Counted from the first letter of the stretch, positions 1 to 9,185 are shown. The stretch: 64,000 nucleotides of DNA from an uncultured Bacteroidota bacterium (GCA_903877645.1 CAIRES010000043.1:1-64000); one strand, 5' to 3'. Translations and numbers: made by a program. The notes: generated from the letters alone by a model not told the origin.

Positions 1-2735
1 GTCACGTTCGCCGTTGTGATACAACTGCCTATACTATATGTTATTACTGCTGTACCCGCGCTCGCGCCTGTTACCGTGCCGTTCACTACGGTCGCGTTCG
101 TGCTGCTGCTCGTCCAGGTGCCACCGCTGGTCGCATCTGTTAGCGTTACTTTATCCCCTACGCATAAGCTCGCCGTTAAAGGGCTGATCGATACCGGCGC
201 GTTGTTGACCGTAACAAGTTTTGTTACAAAACAACCTGATGAGTTAGTGAACGTGATGTTCGCGCTGCCTATACCCGCACCGGTCACTGTGCCCGTACCG
301 CTGCCCACACTTGCTATGCTGCTGTTGCTGCTGCTCCACGTACCGCTGCCATCTGATAAGGTTGTATTAGACCCTAAGCAGATCGTAACAGGCGTGACAG
401 GGATGATCGCGGACGGTGATGCATTGACCGTTACATTAGCTGTAGTGATACAACTGCCGATCGCGTACGTGATCACTGCTGTGCCAGCGCTTGCGCCACT
501 TACCGTGCCATTCACTACCGTAGCACTCGATGAACCACTCGTCCATGCACCGCCGGATACTCCGTCGGTAAGAACTGTTTTGCTACCTACGCAGATCACC
601 GCCGTTAATGGACTGATAGCCACAGGTGCATTATTGACCGTGACAGCCTGTTTCGCTGAACAGTTGAAAGAATTAGTTAAGGATATAGTAGTCGTGCCGA
701 TACCTACACCTGTTACCAGACCAGAGATACTACCTACCGATGCAATACCTGAAGCACTACTAGTCCACACACCTGATGAATCATCTGTGAACAACTGCGA
801 ATTACCGAGACACAAAGTAACAGGCGAAGATGGTGATATGACACCCGGAGAAGGGTTGACCGTTATAGCAGCAAAAGAGGAACACGTTCCAATACTATAA
901 GTAATTGTAACAGTACCTGACGAAGCACCGGATACAGTGCCATTTACAACTGTGGCTGATGATGAACTGCTTGTCCATATCCCCCCGGCGGTGGCATCAG
1001 TTAAGAGTATTGAATTATTCACACAGACTGTAGCGCTGGAAGGTGAAATCGCGGCCGGCATTGTATTGATCGTTATCGGATGAACAACCACAGTAGGGCC
1101 ACATGCATTGGTAATTGTATACGAGATGATCGCAGTTCCCGGATTATTTCCGGTAACGATACCGGTAGTCGCTCCCACCGTAGCAACGAATGAATTACTG
1201 CTGGTCCACCCGCCACCTGCAGAATCATCAGTTAATAAAAACGGAACCCCGACGCAGCCGCTGTCAGGTCCAACAATCACATCCACAAAAGGCAGTGGGT
1301 TTATCGTAATGATTATCTGGGTAGTATCCATAGAATGACCGTCATTAATCCACTCCAATAGCGTATCATTTCCATAATAACCCGTATTAGGGCTATAATA
1401 TAAACCATGTGGCGTATATGGAGTTCCCCCGACAAATTCAGCTGTAGAATAATGCCCTACGGCGGTACCGTGGTATGGCCCTTTGAAAATATTCCAGGTT
1501 AATGTTCCAGAATGATCAGTATCATGGACAGGGAGTAACGTATTAAGAGAATCAAAAGTCGTATTTTCACATACGCTTAATACCTGCGAAGTGCCATTAA
1601 CGAAATTTGGTCGCTGATTACCAATCCCAACCCTTCGTATAACATTATTTCCTGCATCACTGATATAATAATTACCGTTGGTATCCGGCAATGCATCTTC
1701 TACTGCGGCAAATTTCGCAGACAACGGAGGTCCGCCATCACCTGTAAAACCAGAAAGATTGATTCCGGCTACAGAGTTGATAATACTGCTTCCGGTTACG
1801 TGTCCGTTAGTAGCCGTAATCATACGTATATTCCAGTTGGTTCGGTCAGCTATATAAAGGTTTCCTGCCCCATCAAAATGCAAATCTCCAGGTAAATAAG
1901 AAAGCGTAGCAGCACTCGCAGGGCCACCATCGCCTGTAAAACCGTTCGGGGGTGTTTCTATAACCGTATTGATGATCCCTGCGGTATTGACCTCCCTGAT
2001 GCGTTCATTTTCACGGTCTTCAATAAACAAATTGCCCCACATGTCTAAACGAATGTAGAAGGGATAAGACATTTCACAGGTTGCTGCGGATCCTCCATCA
2101 CCTGTAAAACCACCAGCGCCATGCGTACCGTAAACTGTTGAAATGATCCCGGCGGGCGTGATTTTCCGTATACAATAATTAAATTGATCCGCAATAAGCA
2201 AATTACCTTGCCTGTCCATAACCAAACCTACAGGTTGGTTCAGCTCACAAGTGGCACCAGCGGCGGGTCCACCATCCCCCCCCCATCCAGCCGTTCCATT
2301 TCCTGCAACTGTACTGATAATACCCCCAGGGCTGATCTTACGGACTCTGTTGTTGCTCATGTCTGAAAAATAGACAGTGCCCGACTCATCAACCACGATT
2401 TCCATGGGGCCGTTTATTTTACAAGCCAGTGCAGTAGCAGGTCCACCATCACCGCCATAACCGGCGGTTCCACTGCCGGCAATTGTGGTAATCGTAGTAC
2501 CCGTTATTTTACGTATCCGGTTATTACCAAAATCGCATACATACATGCTGCCTGAATGATCCCATGCCAAACCTCTCATATTGCTCAATTCATAAGAAGT
2601 CGCTGGGCTACCATCGCCGGTGTACCCGCCAGTACCTGATGCGCTTCCTGCGTAGAGGGTAACGACCTGTGCCTGCAACACGCCTGGTAAAAAAAAGACA
2701 GATAGACAGAATAGTACCTTATTTAGATATTTCAT
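1..2735 (-). CDS. Secreted NHL-repeat / bacterial Ig-like repeat protein, C-terminus cut off by window edge
   Basis: Reading the minus strand from the ATG at 2735 gives one open frame to base 1 (911 codons, no stop), so the gene continues past the window. Residues 1-22 (start MKYLNKVLFCLSVFF) are a signal peptide ending LQAQ. Next come about six NHL-type beta-propeller units of 50-60 residues, each with a glycine-rich GDGGPA motif and a 'R(I/K)R.I' strand (for example NNRIRKI), over roughly residues 25-370. After a linker come Ig-like (BIG2-type) domains of about 71 residues, rich in TW(T/S)SS, VTG and GTA motifs, arranged as an alternating A-B pair; the DNA repeats with a period of 429 bp. 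No enzyme motif is visible. Proteins of this architecture in Bacteroidota are normally exported and end in a T9SS sorting domain, which would lie outside this window. The function is unknown; adhesion or surface display is an inference. Confidence 0.85.
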   Translation of the reverse strand, partial: MKYLNKVLFCLSVFFLPGVLQAQVVTLYAGSASGTGGYTGDGSPATSYELSNMRGLAWDHSGSMYVCDFGNNRIRKITGTTITTIAGSGTAGYGGDGGPATALACKINGPMEIVVDESGTVYFSDMSNNRVRKISPGGIISTVAGNGTAGWGGDGGPAAGATCELNQPVGLVMDRQGNLLIADQFNYCIRKITPAGIISTVYGTHGAGGFTGDGGSAATCEMSYPFYIRLDMWGNLFIEDRENERIREVNTAGIINTVIETPPNGFTGDGGPASAATLSYLPGDLHFDGAGNLYIADRTNWNIRMITATNGHVTGSSIINSVAGINLSGFTGDGGPPLSAKFAAVEDALPDTNGNYYISDAGNNVIRRVGIGNQRPNFVNGTSQVLSVCENTTFDSLNTLLPVHDTDHSGTLTWNIFKGPYHGTAVGHYSTAEFVGGTPYTPHGLYYSPNTGYYGNDTLLEWINDGHSMDTTQIIITINPLPFVDVIVGPDSGCVGVPFLLTDDSAGGGWTSSNSFVATVGATTGIVTGNNPGTAIISYTITNACGPTVVVHPITINTMPAAISPSSATVCVNNSILLTDATAGGIWTSSSSSATVVNGTVSGASSGTVTITYSIGTCSSFAAITVNPSPGVISPSSPVTLCLGNSQLFTDDSSGVWTSSASGIASVGSISGLVTGVGIGTTTISLTNSFNCSAKQAVTVNNAPVAISPLTAVICVGSKTVLTDGVSGGAWTSGSSSATVVNGTVSGASAGTAVITYAIGSCITTANVTVNASPSAIIPVTPVTICLGSNTTLSDGSGTWSSSNSSIASVGSGTGTVTGAGIGSANITFTNSSGCFVTKLVTVNNAPVSISPLTASLCVGDKVTLTDATSGGTWTSSSTNATVVNGTVTGASAGTAVITYSIGSCITTANV

Positions 2736-2970
2736 AATTACTTGATTATTCACTCATAACAATTGACCATAAATATAAATGAAATTAACTGTTCGATTTT
2801 AAAAAAAAACAAAATGAATATTTCGCCAATAAATACTAACATTTGATTAATAAATTAATAGAAAACAAAGTAAACATTAAGGATTTAGATAAAATAATGA
2901 CAGCTTTCATTAAAAAAACAACTTTACACCTGAAACACTAACCACAGGTTTATAATCATTTATTCTCCTA

Positions 2971-5592
2971 TCACTTTAGTAATCCATCTTCCTTAGCCTT
3001 ATACTGTTTCACCTGCTCCAGTGCATCAGGCACCACATCGCTGGTGATCACGATAAAGCTGTCTTTGACGGCATGTTCAAAAGCATAGTCAATAGCCTCG
3101 CTTTCCTTTTTGATGACCACTATTTTTTTAACGGGGTCTATATTATGTATCCCCTTGGTCATCAGGTCTATGATCTCTTGTTCAGTACGGCCACGCAGGT
3201 GCTTGTCCTGGCGGATGATGATCTCGTCAAATATTTTTGCAGCTGCCTCTCCCAGTGATATGATATCCTCATCTCTACGGTCCCCTACCCCGGCAATGAT
3301 GCCTACTTTTACTGTAGCATCAACCGACTTCACAAATTTACCAATGGCATTCAGCCCATGGGTATTGTGCGCATAATCTATCATCACAGAATAATTGCGG
3401 AAGTGGAACATATTCATACGTCCCGGCGTTAGGGCTGGTGATGGCACAAATGTCTGCAGCGCTTCGCGTATATCTTCGGTTTTGAAATCCTGTACATAGG
3501 TGGCGAGTGTCGCAGCCAGTACGTTCGCAATATTGAACTCAGCCATGCCCGAAAAGGTAAGCGGTATGTTGGTCACTTTCTCCACCCGTATCTTCCAGGT
3601 GCCCTTCAGTATGGTCACGTATCCACTCTCATAAATAGCTGCAAGGCCACCGGTCGCACAATGTTTTTTGATGCGTTTATTATCTTCACTCAGCGAGAAA
3701 AAGGCTACCTTACATTCCAGGTCTTCATGCATCTTATATACCAGGTCGTCATCGGCATTAAGTATAGCATAACCCTTCTGGAAAACAGTATGCGCAGCCA
3801 CAGCTTTTACTTTAGCCAGCTTTTCTATAGTATCAATACCGCCCAGGCCCATATGGTCTTCAGCCACATTAGTCACCACAGCTACATCGCAGTTATGGAA
3901 TCCGAGCCCCGCACGCAGTATCCCTCCACGGGCACACTCCAGCACCGCATAATTCACAGTAGGATCGCGCAGCACAAACTCCGCCGATACAGGTCCTGTA
4001 CAATCACCTCGCATCATTAATTGGTTCTGTATATACACACCATCCGTGGTAGTGTACCCTACCTTGTAACCAAGCTGTTTTACAATATGTGCTATCAGCC
4101 TGGTAGTAGTAGTTTTGCCATTAGTACCTGATACCGCTATAATTGGTATACGCGCAGACGAACCCGGCGGATACAACATATCTATCACCGGTTCTGCCAC
4201 ATTGCGCGGCAAGCCATCTGTAGGGTCCAGGTGCATACGGAAGCCAGGGGCGGCATTCACTTCCAGCACAGCCCCACCATTCTCTACGATCGGTGTCGAC
4301 AGATCATCTGCCATGATATCAATTCCACAAATGTTCAGGCCAATGATACGGGCGATACGCTCGCACATGAACACATTGGTAGGATGTACAAAATCAGTCA
4401 CATCCGTAGCTGTGCCACCCGTGCTTAAGTTCGCAGTTGGCTTCAGCCACAACTCTTCTTTCTTTTTCAGTATGGTATCGAGGGTGTATTCTTTCTTAGC
4501 GAGCATGTCCATGGTAAAGCCATCAATTTTGATGGCAGTTAACACCTTCTCATGCCCATATCCCCTGCGCGGGTCGCTGTTCACAATATCTATCAGTTGC
4601 TGTATCGTATGTACACCATCGCCGGTCACACATGCCGGTGTACGTAGCGCCGCCGCAACAAATTTATAGTTGATCACCAGCACCCTGAAATCGCGCCCTG
4701 TAATGAATTTCTCACAGATCACCGAGCGGCCATATACCTTAGCGGCAGCAAGGCCCGCCAAAGCGTCTTCCCAGGTGCGAATATTGGTGGTAGCCCCCTT
4801 GCCGTGATTGCCATTTACCGGTTTTGTCACTATCGGGTAGCCTATTTTATCTATTGCATTTTTAAGGTCTTCTTCATCATAAATAATGCGCCCACGGGGC
4901 ACTGGTATCTCTGATGCTTCCAGCAGATTTTTTGTTTCTTCTTTATCGCAGGCTATCTCCACAGCTATGCTGCTGGTGGTACTGGCAATAGTGGCCTGCA
5001 CCCGGCATTGGTTCGCGCCATAGCCAAGCTGAACAAGCGAGTGCCTGTTGAGGCGTATATAGGGTATCTTTCTTTTTATTGCCTCATCAACTATAGAACC
5101 GGTACTTGGTCCCAGGCGCTCATCTTCACGGATCTCGCGCAGGTCTTGTATATCAGCATTAAGGTCGTATTCTTCTCCGGCGATAAGTGCTTCCGCCATT
5201 TTTACTGCAGCTTTTGCGGTATAGATACCCGCCTTTGCTTCCTGGTAAGAGAATACCACATGGTACACACCGGGGTCCTTGGTTTCGCGGGTACGGCCGA
5301 AACCTGTATCCATGCCTGCAAGCGTTTGCAGTTCCAGTGCTATATGCTCTATCACATGGCCCATCCAGGTACCCTCTTCTACTCGCTGAAAAAAACCACT
5401 CGGTACACCTTCTGAGCAGCGATGATCATATAGGGTAGGCATGAATGCTTTCAGTCTTTCCAGGAAACCCGGTATCTTATCTGTGGGCTTCTGTTCCATA
5501 TCTTCAAGATCCAATAGCATCACGATCAGCTTATGCCTGTTGGCCGACCAATAGTTGGGCCCACTCATTGCTTTTATATCCAGGATCTTCAT
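2971..5592 (-). CDS. cphA: Cyanophycin synthetase
   Basis: This enzyme polymerises aspartate and arginine into cyanophycin (multi-L-arginyl-poly-L-aspartate), a cytoplasmic nitrogen store, using ATP. The 873 residues match the usual family length and domain order: an N-terminal CphA domain (about 1-160), an ATP-grasp domain (about 210-470, with KPVNGNHGKGAT near 258 and a VLEVNAAPGFRMH motif near 442), and a Mur-ligase-like domain with P-loop SGTNGKTTTT at 488-497 and a DYAHN motif further on. The start is the ATG at 5592; the first residues MKILDIKAMSGPNYWS are typical of the family. It is transcribed divergently from cyanophycinase with 155 bp between them, so expression may be coordinated from that region. 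The glycyl P-loop and ATP-grasp residues look intact, so an active enzyme is expected. Confidence 0.95.
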   Translation of the reverse strand: MKILDIKAMSGPNYWSANRHKLIVMLLDLEDMEQKPTDKIPGFLERLKAFMPTLYDHRCSEGVPSGFFQRVEEGTWMGHVIEHIALELQTLAGMDTGFGRTRETKDPGVYHVVFSYQEAKAGIYTAKAAVKMAEALIAGEEYDLNADIQDLREIREDERLGPSTGSIVDEAIKRKIPYIRLNRHSLVQLGYGANQCRVQATIASTTSSIAVEIACDKEETKNLLEASEIPVPRGRIIYDEEDLKNAIDKIGYPIVTKPVNGNHGKGATTNIRTWEDALAGLAAAKVYGRSVICEKFITGRDFRVLVINYKFVAAALRTPACVTGDGVHTIQQLIDIVNSDPRRGYGHEKVLTAIKIDGFTMDMLAKKEYTLDTILKKKEELWLKPTANLSTGGTATDVTDFVHPTNVFMCERIARIIGLNICGIDIMADDLSTPIVENGGAVLEVNAAPGFRMHLDPTDGLPRNVAEPVIDMLYPPGSSARIPIIAVSGTNGKTTTTRLIAHIVKQLGYKVGYTTTDGVYIQNQLMMRGDCTGPVSAEFVLRDPTVNYAVLECARGGILRAGLGFHNCDVAVVTNVAEDHMGLGGIDTIEKLAKVKAVAAHTVFQKGYAILNADDDLVYKMHEDLECKVAFFSLSEDNKRIKKHCATGGLAAIYESGYVTILKGTWKIRVEKVTNIPLTFSGMAEFNIANVLAATLATYVQDFKTEDIREALQTFVPSPALTPGRMNMFHFRNYSVMIDYAHNTHGLNAIGKFVKSVDATVKVGIIAGVGDRRDEDIISLGEAAAKIFDEIIIRQDKHLRGRTEQEIIDLMTKGIHNIDPVKKIVVIKKESEAIDYAFEHAVKDSFIVITSDVVPDALEQVKQYKAKEDGLLK

Positions 5593-5688
5593 ACAGCGCG
5601 AATTTTAGCTTATCAAGGTACTGATTTTCAGTAATAAACAATAGGAGGATAGAATAATAATGATCTGAAAATCAAGGAGCAGGAACCC

Positions 5689-5716
5689 TATTTTTGACAA
5701 AAAAGCATTAATTTTG
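5689..5716 (+). promoter_or_regulatory. Candidate Bacteroidota -7 elements upstream of cyanophycinase
   Basis: Two octamers match the Bacteroidota -7 consensus TAnnTTTG: TATTTTTG at 5689-5696 and TAATTTTG at 5709-5716. The second lies 32 bp before the GTG start of cphB. Neither has a clear TTG at the expected -33 distance, so the assignment rests on the -7 element alone. Confidence 0.4.
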
Positions 5717-5747
5717 CATTATATTTTTATTAAACAGCAGTAGCACG

Positions 5748-6623
5748 GTGACATATCCCCTAGGGCATTTAGTAGCGGTTGGCGGCGCAGAAGACAAAGG
5801 AACAGACCTTGAAAAGGGCATCTTACAAAGAAACCGTCTTAATTTTTTCGAATTAGGTATCCTCAAAAATATCGTTAGCCTTATCGGTTCTGCCGGCCCT
5901 CATGTCGAGGTCATTACTACCGCATCCTCAATTCCGGATGAGGTAGCACAGAACTATAAAGATGCATTTGAGAAACTGGGCTGCATGAATGTGGGCCATC
6001 TGCGCATCCGCAACCGTGAAGATGCCGGACTCCCCGAATACATAGAACGGCTCAATGCCTGCAATTGCATCATGTTCTCAGGTGGCAACCAACTACGGCT
6101 TTCTTCTATTTTCGGAGGCACTAACTTTCTCGATGTACTCAAGCACCGCTATAATGAGGGCAACTTTCTCATAGCAGGTACCAGCGCAGGCGCAATGGCT
6201 ATGAGCAATACCATGATCTATGAAGGCAACGCTGCAATAGCCAACCTGAAGGGCGAAGTGAAAATAACCACCGGCCTTGGGCTGATGCAAAATGTGATCA
6301 TTGACACCCACTTCGACAAACGCGGCAGGTTCAACAGGCTGGCACAAGCAGTGGCCGCCCAACCCGGTGCCATAGGCATCGGCCTGGGCGAGGATACCGG
6401 TATCATCGTGTCTGAAGGACACGTGCTCAGAGCCATTGGCAGTGGCAGCGTAGTGATCATCGATGGCAAGAATATTGAGTACAACAATATTGCCGATATA
6501 GATTTTGGCAAACCAATTTCTGTCGAGAACATCATCGTTCACATCATGTCAAAAGGCGATGAGTACGACCTCGAGACGCGCAAATTTGAAGGTGCCGAGA
6601 TACTCATCAATGATGAAGATTAA
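5748..6623 (+). CDS. cphB: Cyanophycinase (peptidase family S51)
   Basis: This exopeptidase releases beta-Asp-Arg dipeptides from cyanophycin. It is a 291-residue S51-family serine hydrolase with the nucleophile elbow AGTSAGAM (Ser146) and the flanking SGGNQLRL segment near 111, both characteristic of the family. The chosen start is GTG at 5748, because the next residues (MTYPLGHLVAVGGAEDK) fit the family N-terminus and no upstream ATG is in frame. There is no signal peptide, which fits an intracellular enzyme acting on cytoplasmic granules. It sits divergent to the synthetase and convergent, 14 bp away, with the isoaspartyl peptidase that would finish the degradation. Confidence 0.93.
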   Translation: MTYPLGHLVAVGGAEDKGTDLEKGILQRNRLNFFELGILKNIVSLIGSAGPHVEVITTASSIPDEVAQNYKDAFEKLGCMNVGHLRIRNREDAGLPEYIERLNACNCIMFSGGNQLRLSSIFGGTNFLDVLKHRYNEGNFLIAGTSAGAMAMSNTMIYEGNAAIANLKGEVKITTGLGLMQNVIIDTHFDKRGRFNRLAQAVAAQPGAIGIGLGEDTGIIVSEGHVLRAIGSGSVVIIDGKNIEYNNIADIDFGKPISVENIIVHIMSKGDEYDLETRKFEGAEILINDED

Positions 6624-6637
6624 ATGTTGATACTGGG

Positions 6638-7564
6638 TTAGTCCTTATATATTTTCACCTCATTTCTTCCTGCGCTGTTGCGGCAGGCACGGTACATCCC
6701 TTCACTGTTGAAGGGCATCTCAATATTGCAGTGCTTGTCTATTGCTATCAATCCGCCCTCCCCTCCTATTTTCACCAGTTTATCATACACCACCACATCA
6801 CAAGCTTCTTTTAATGAAAGGCCTTTATATTCTATGAGGCACGAAATATCATAAGCTACCACACTACGAATGAACAACTCCCCGTGCCCGGTACAAGAGA
6901 TAGCACAGGTGTTATTATTGGCATAAGTGCCTGCCCCCGGTATAGGGCTATCGCCCATGCGGCCATATTTTTTATTCGTCATACCACCTGTACTTGTTGC
7001 TGCGGCAAGACTACCATCCTTATCTAACGCCACAGCACCCACAGTACCAAATTTTTTATCTGAGTGATCCAACTGCACTCTGTCCTCTTTCAGTGCCTGC
7101 TGCCATTGCTGGTAACGCTGCTCTACGTAAAAGTAGGCATCATCCTCAAACACAAGCCCACGCAGCTTTGCAAACTGTTCAGCACCTTGCCCGCAAAGGA
7201 GCACATGCTCGCTATCATCCATGATGGCTCTGGCCAGCGCTACCGGGTTCTTCACGTGGCTCACACCACATACCGCCCCGGCTTCCAGCCCTTTGCCACT
7301 CATAATAGCCGCATCCATTTCATGCCCGCCTATATTATTGAACACCGCTCCCTTGCCGGCATTAAATAAAGGAAAATCTTCCAAAGACACCACCGCTGCT
7401 TCAACAGCATCTATGCTACTACCACCTGCATGTAGTATACCGTAGCCGGCATCCAGTGCATTTTGCAATCCGGCTTCATATTGCTGTTGCAATTCAAGGG
7501 TCATCGTGCTGCGCAGTATAGTACCGGCACCACCATGTATAGCTAATGAGAAATTGTTGGTCAT
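6638..7564 (-). CDS. Isoaspartyl peptidase / plant-type L-asparaginase (Ntn hydrolase)
   Basis: This 308-residue protein belongs to the T2 family of N-terminal-nucleophile hydrolases, which self-cleave before a threonine and hydrolyse isoaspartyl dipeptides and sometimes asparagine. It begins with the IHGGAGT motif (about 9-15). It contains FNAGKGAVF near 67 and the cleavage site FGTVGAVAL with nucleophile Thr174, followed by STGGMTNK near 191 and GDSPIPGAGTYAN. There is no signal peptide, so it is cytoplasmic. Beside cyanophycin synthetase and cyanophycinase, its likely substrate is the beta-Asp-Arg dipeptide made by cyanophycinase, giving free Asp and Arg. That assignment is from context; general protein repair of isoaspartyl residues is the alternative. 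Confidence 0.88.
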   Translation of the reverse strand: MTNNFSLAIHGGAGTILRSTMTLELQQQYEAGLQNALDAGYGILHAGGSSIDAVEAAVVSLEDFPLFNAGKGAVFNNIGGHEMDAAIMSGKGLEAGAVCGVSHVKNPVALARAIMDDSEHVLLCGQGAEQFAKLRGLVFEDDAYFYVEQRYQQWQQALKEDRVQLDHSDKKFGTVGAVALDKDGSLAAATSTGGMTNKKYGRMGDSPIPGAGTYANNNTCAISCTGHGELFIRSVVAYDISCLIEYKGLSLKEACDVVVYDKLVKIGGEGGLIAIDKHCNIEMPFNSEGMYRACRNSAGRNEVKIYKD

Positions 7565-7594
7565 TTTGGATGGATATCTGGTGTAAAGAAAAGG

Positions 7595-7666
7595 CTACTT
7601 TTTCAATCCCGCTTCAAAAGAATAAATAAAGTGCCGTACCTGCTCCTCGGCGCTACCTGTGGACCG
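7595..7666 (-). pseudogene. Possible C-terminal remnant of a lost gene
   Basis: On the minus strand, a frame between a TAA and a TAG reads RSTGSAEEQVRHFIYSFEAG plus LKK. It has no start codon but looks like a protein C-terminus. It lies between the isoaspartyl peptidase start and a lipoprotein gene. Only 23 codons are visible, so chance cannot be excluded. Confidence 0.2.
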
Positions 7667-7710
7667 TTAGAAATCCAAGGCATGTTCATCATCATTTATT
7701 GCCATAGCGG

Positions 7711-8181
7711 TCAATGTAACTTAATAAACGTCTTATTGTACGAAGTTACCGAATTGGGCAGCACAGAATAAAGGGTATCATTGACATAATAACTCATTCC
7801 ACCCGTGCAGTTGGTGGTATTCGCCATTTCTGTCGCTATCAAGTTAATCTTGCTGATATGCCAGCTTCTGCCATTACCCGGTATCTGGATGATATAATCA
7901 TGAGAAAAATCAAGATATACCCTATCCGAATCCATATGATTGTTATAGTTGGAATACGCTGGCTGTATTGTTGACGAATAGGTCTGCGAATCTGCCAGTG
8001 TAGTGAACGGAACACCCGTTTGGTCATACGATTTTACGATCACCGTATCCAGCACTGTGCTGTCAAAATTCGACAGGTCGAGCATAGGTATCGCCTGTGA
8101 GCATATATGCTTACAGCCGCAATCACTGAGCAGCATACTGCCCGATAAGAAGAGAACAACCCAGGTAAGGCGATTTTTCAT
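7711..8181 (-). CDS. Small secreted protein / putative lipoprotein, unknown function
   Basis: The longest frame begins at 8199, but the ATG at 8181 (MKNRLTWVVLFLSGSMLL) starts directly at a standard signal peptide and is preferred, giving 156 residues. The cleavage region LLSDCGC has cysteines that could accept lipid, although it is not a perfect lipobox. The mature part is polar with several aromatic residues and no motif I recognise. It stands alone between the cyanophycin locus and a phosphatase gene. Confidence 0.6.
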   Translation of the reverse strand: MKNRLTWVVLFLSGSMLLSDCGCKHICSQAIPMLDLSNFDSTVLDTVIVKSYDQTGVPFTTLADSQTYSSTIQPAYSNYNNHMDSDRVYLDFSHDYIIQIPGNGRSWHISKINLIATEMANTTNCTGGMSYYVNDTLYSVLPNSVTSYNKTFIKLH

Positions 8182-8244
8182 AGTTGTAAATTTATACAAC
8201 TTGTAACAAACTGTGTGCCAGAAATATTGCGTAGCAATATATAA

Positions 8245-8892
8245 TCACTTCAGCATATCCAGGCTGAAGTCTTCCATGCTTTTAAGTTTTCTATCCGCAA
8301 GTGAGAACCTTGGGTCATCAAAATGAAGTTCATCAGGCACTACGATCACCTGCATACGGGCTGCCTTACCTGCTATCATGCCATTCACCGAGTCTTCAAG
8401 CACCACACATTCATTTGGTTTTGAACCGAGAGCTGCAGCACAATGCAAAAATACTGCGGGATGTGGCTTGCCCAGTTCCACCGCATCTGCCGAGGTGATC
8501 TCATTAAAATACTTCGTCAGGTCAAAATGATCTACCAAAGCATGTATCATATGCCCCGGCGATGAGGAGGCCAGCCCTATCTTATAATGGTGCTTTTGCA
8601 ACAGTTTCAAGGCATTTTCCACACCCTTCAGCACGGTTCCTCTGGTTTTAGATGAGGCTATTATATCATCCAGTATCTCGTCAGCTACCTCTTTCGAGCT
8701 TTTCCCCGCCCATGGATAATGAATGGCCCAATGGTCAGTAACTTCATATATACGCAGCCCCGTGGTCTCTTTAAAGCGCTGCTTCGTAATAGGTATCTTA
8801 TGCTTTTGCGCTACACGCATCATACTCTCGCCCCACAATGGCTCTGTATCCAGCAGCAGCCCGTCCATATCAAACAGTACAGTAGTGATCAT
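8245..8892 (-). CDS. hxpB: HAD-family sugar-phosphate phosphatase, HxpB-like
   Basis: This is a 215-residue haloacid-dehalogenase-type hydrolase with all four motifs: FDMDGLLLD (nucleophile Asp8, acid/base Asp10), the motif II serine in LASSSPG, the motif III lysine in ELGKPHP and acidic motif IV VVLEDSVNG. The alpha-helical cap between motifs I and II and the 'TEPLWGES' segment resemble the hexitol/2-deoxyglucose-6-phosphatase branch (E. coli HxpB/YniC). It is expected to be cytoplasmic and to remove phosphate from small sugar or polyol phosphates. The exact substrate cannot be read from the sequence. It is a single gene, divergent from the M16 peptidase operon across a repeat-bearing intergenic region. 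Confidence 0.82.
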   Translation of the reverse strand: MITTVLFDMDGLLLDTEPLWGESMMRVAQKHKIPITKQRFKETTGLRIYEVTDHWAIHYPWAGKSSKEVADEILDDIIASSKTRGTVLKGVENALKLLQKHHYKIGLASSSPGHMIHALVDHFDLTKYFNEITSADAVELGKPHPAVFLHCAAALGSKPNECVVLEDSVNGMIAGKAARMQVIVVPDELHFDDPRFSLADRKLKSMEDFSLDMLK

Positions 8893-8899
8893 TTATTTT

Positions 8900-8934
8900 A
8901 GTCGTTAGTAGATAGTAATTAGTAGATAGTCGTT
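8900..8934 (+). repeat. Five-unit heptamer array (AGTNNNN), left arm of an inverted pair
   Basis: Five successive 7-bp units all begin with AGT: AGTCGTT, AGTAGAT, AGTAATT, AGTAGAT and AGTCGTT. Bases 8906-8934 are the perfect reverse complement of 9081-9109, so this array forms the left arm of a 29-bp inverted repeat with a 146-bp spacer. It lies between hxpB and the M16 peptidase genes. Confidence 0.85.
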
Positions 8935-9080
8935 CAACGATTTCAGGATTATTGTTACCCACGAAACTCATGCCAAAAGTATGTACCTATTCACTCCTAA
9001 ACACACCAAATAAATCACAATACAACCATTGACGACCAAATACTGATAATCTCATCAAACAATTAATCGCAAACTCGCCA
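8935..9080. other. Spacer of the hxpB/M16 intergenic region
   Basis: The whole gap between the divergent hxpB and M16 genes is 312 bp. Apart from the two heptamer arrays at its ends and a -7 element at 9178-9185, this AT-rich middle part shows no open frame, hairpin or RNA gene that I can recognise. Confidence 0.5.
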
Positions 9081-9115
9081 AACGACTATCTACTAATTAC
9101 TATCTACTATATACT
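9081..9115 (-). repeat. Five-unit heptamer array, right arm of the inverted pair
   Basis: On the minus strand five 7-bp units read AGTATAT, AGTAGAT, AGTAATT, AGTAGAT and AGTCGTT. Bases 9081-9109 pair perfectly with 8906-8934. The unit number and total length (35 bp) equal those of the other arrays at 38358-38392 and 60445-60479. Confidence 0.85.
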
Positions 9116-9177
9116 AAAAACAAAGTGAATTTTCGGGTGAATTTTCCACAAACACTGAATAATCGACGCCCAAATGC

Positions 9178-9185
9178 TACTTTTG
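9178..9185 (+). promoter_or_regulatory. Candidate -7 element for the M16 peptidase operon
   Basis: TACTTTTG matches TAnnTTTG exactly and lies 19 bp before the ATG of the first peptidase gene. No good -33 TTG is seen at the normal distance. Confidence 0.45.

Noticed and set aside
16-900. A 294-codon plus-strand frame rich in Val/Pro/Thr opposite the Ig-like gene
   Set aside because: It is antisense to a continuous 911-codon minus-strand gene with a signal peptide and NHL/Ig repeats; its Val/Pro-rich make-up mirrors the repeat composition.
8900-9115. CRISPR array
   Set aside because: The repeat units are 7 bp with no spacers, and no cas gene is in the window.
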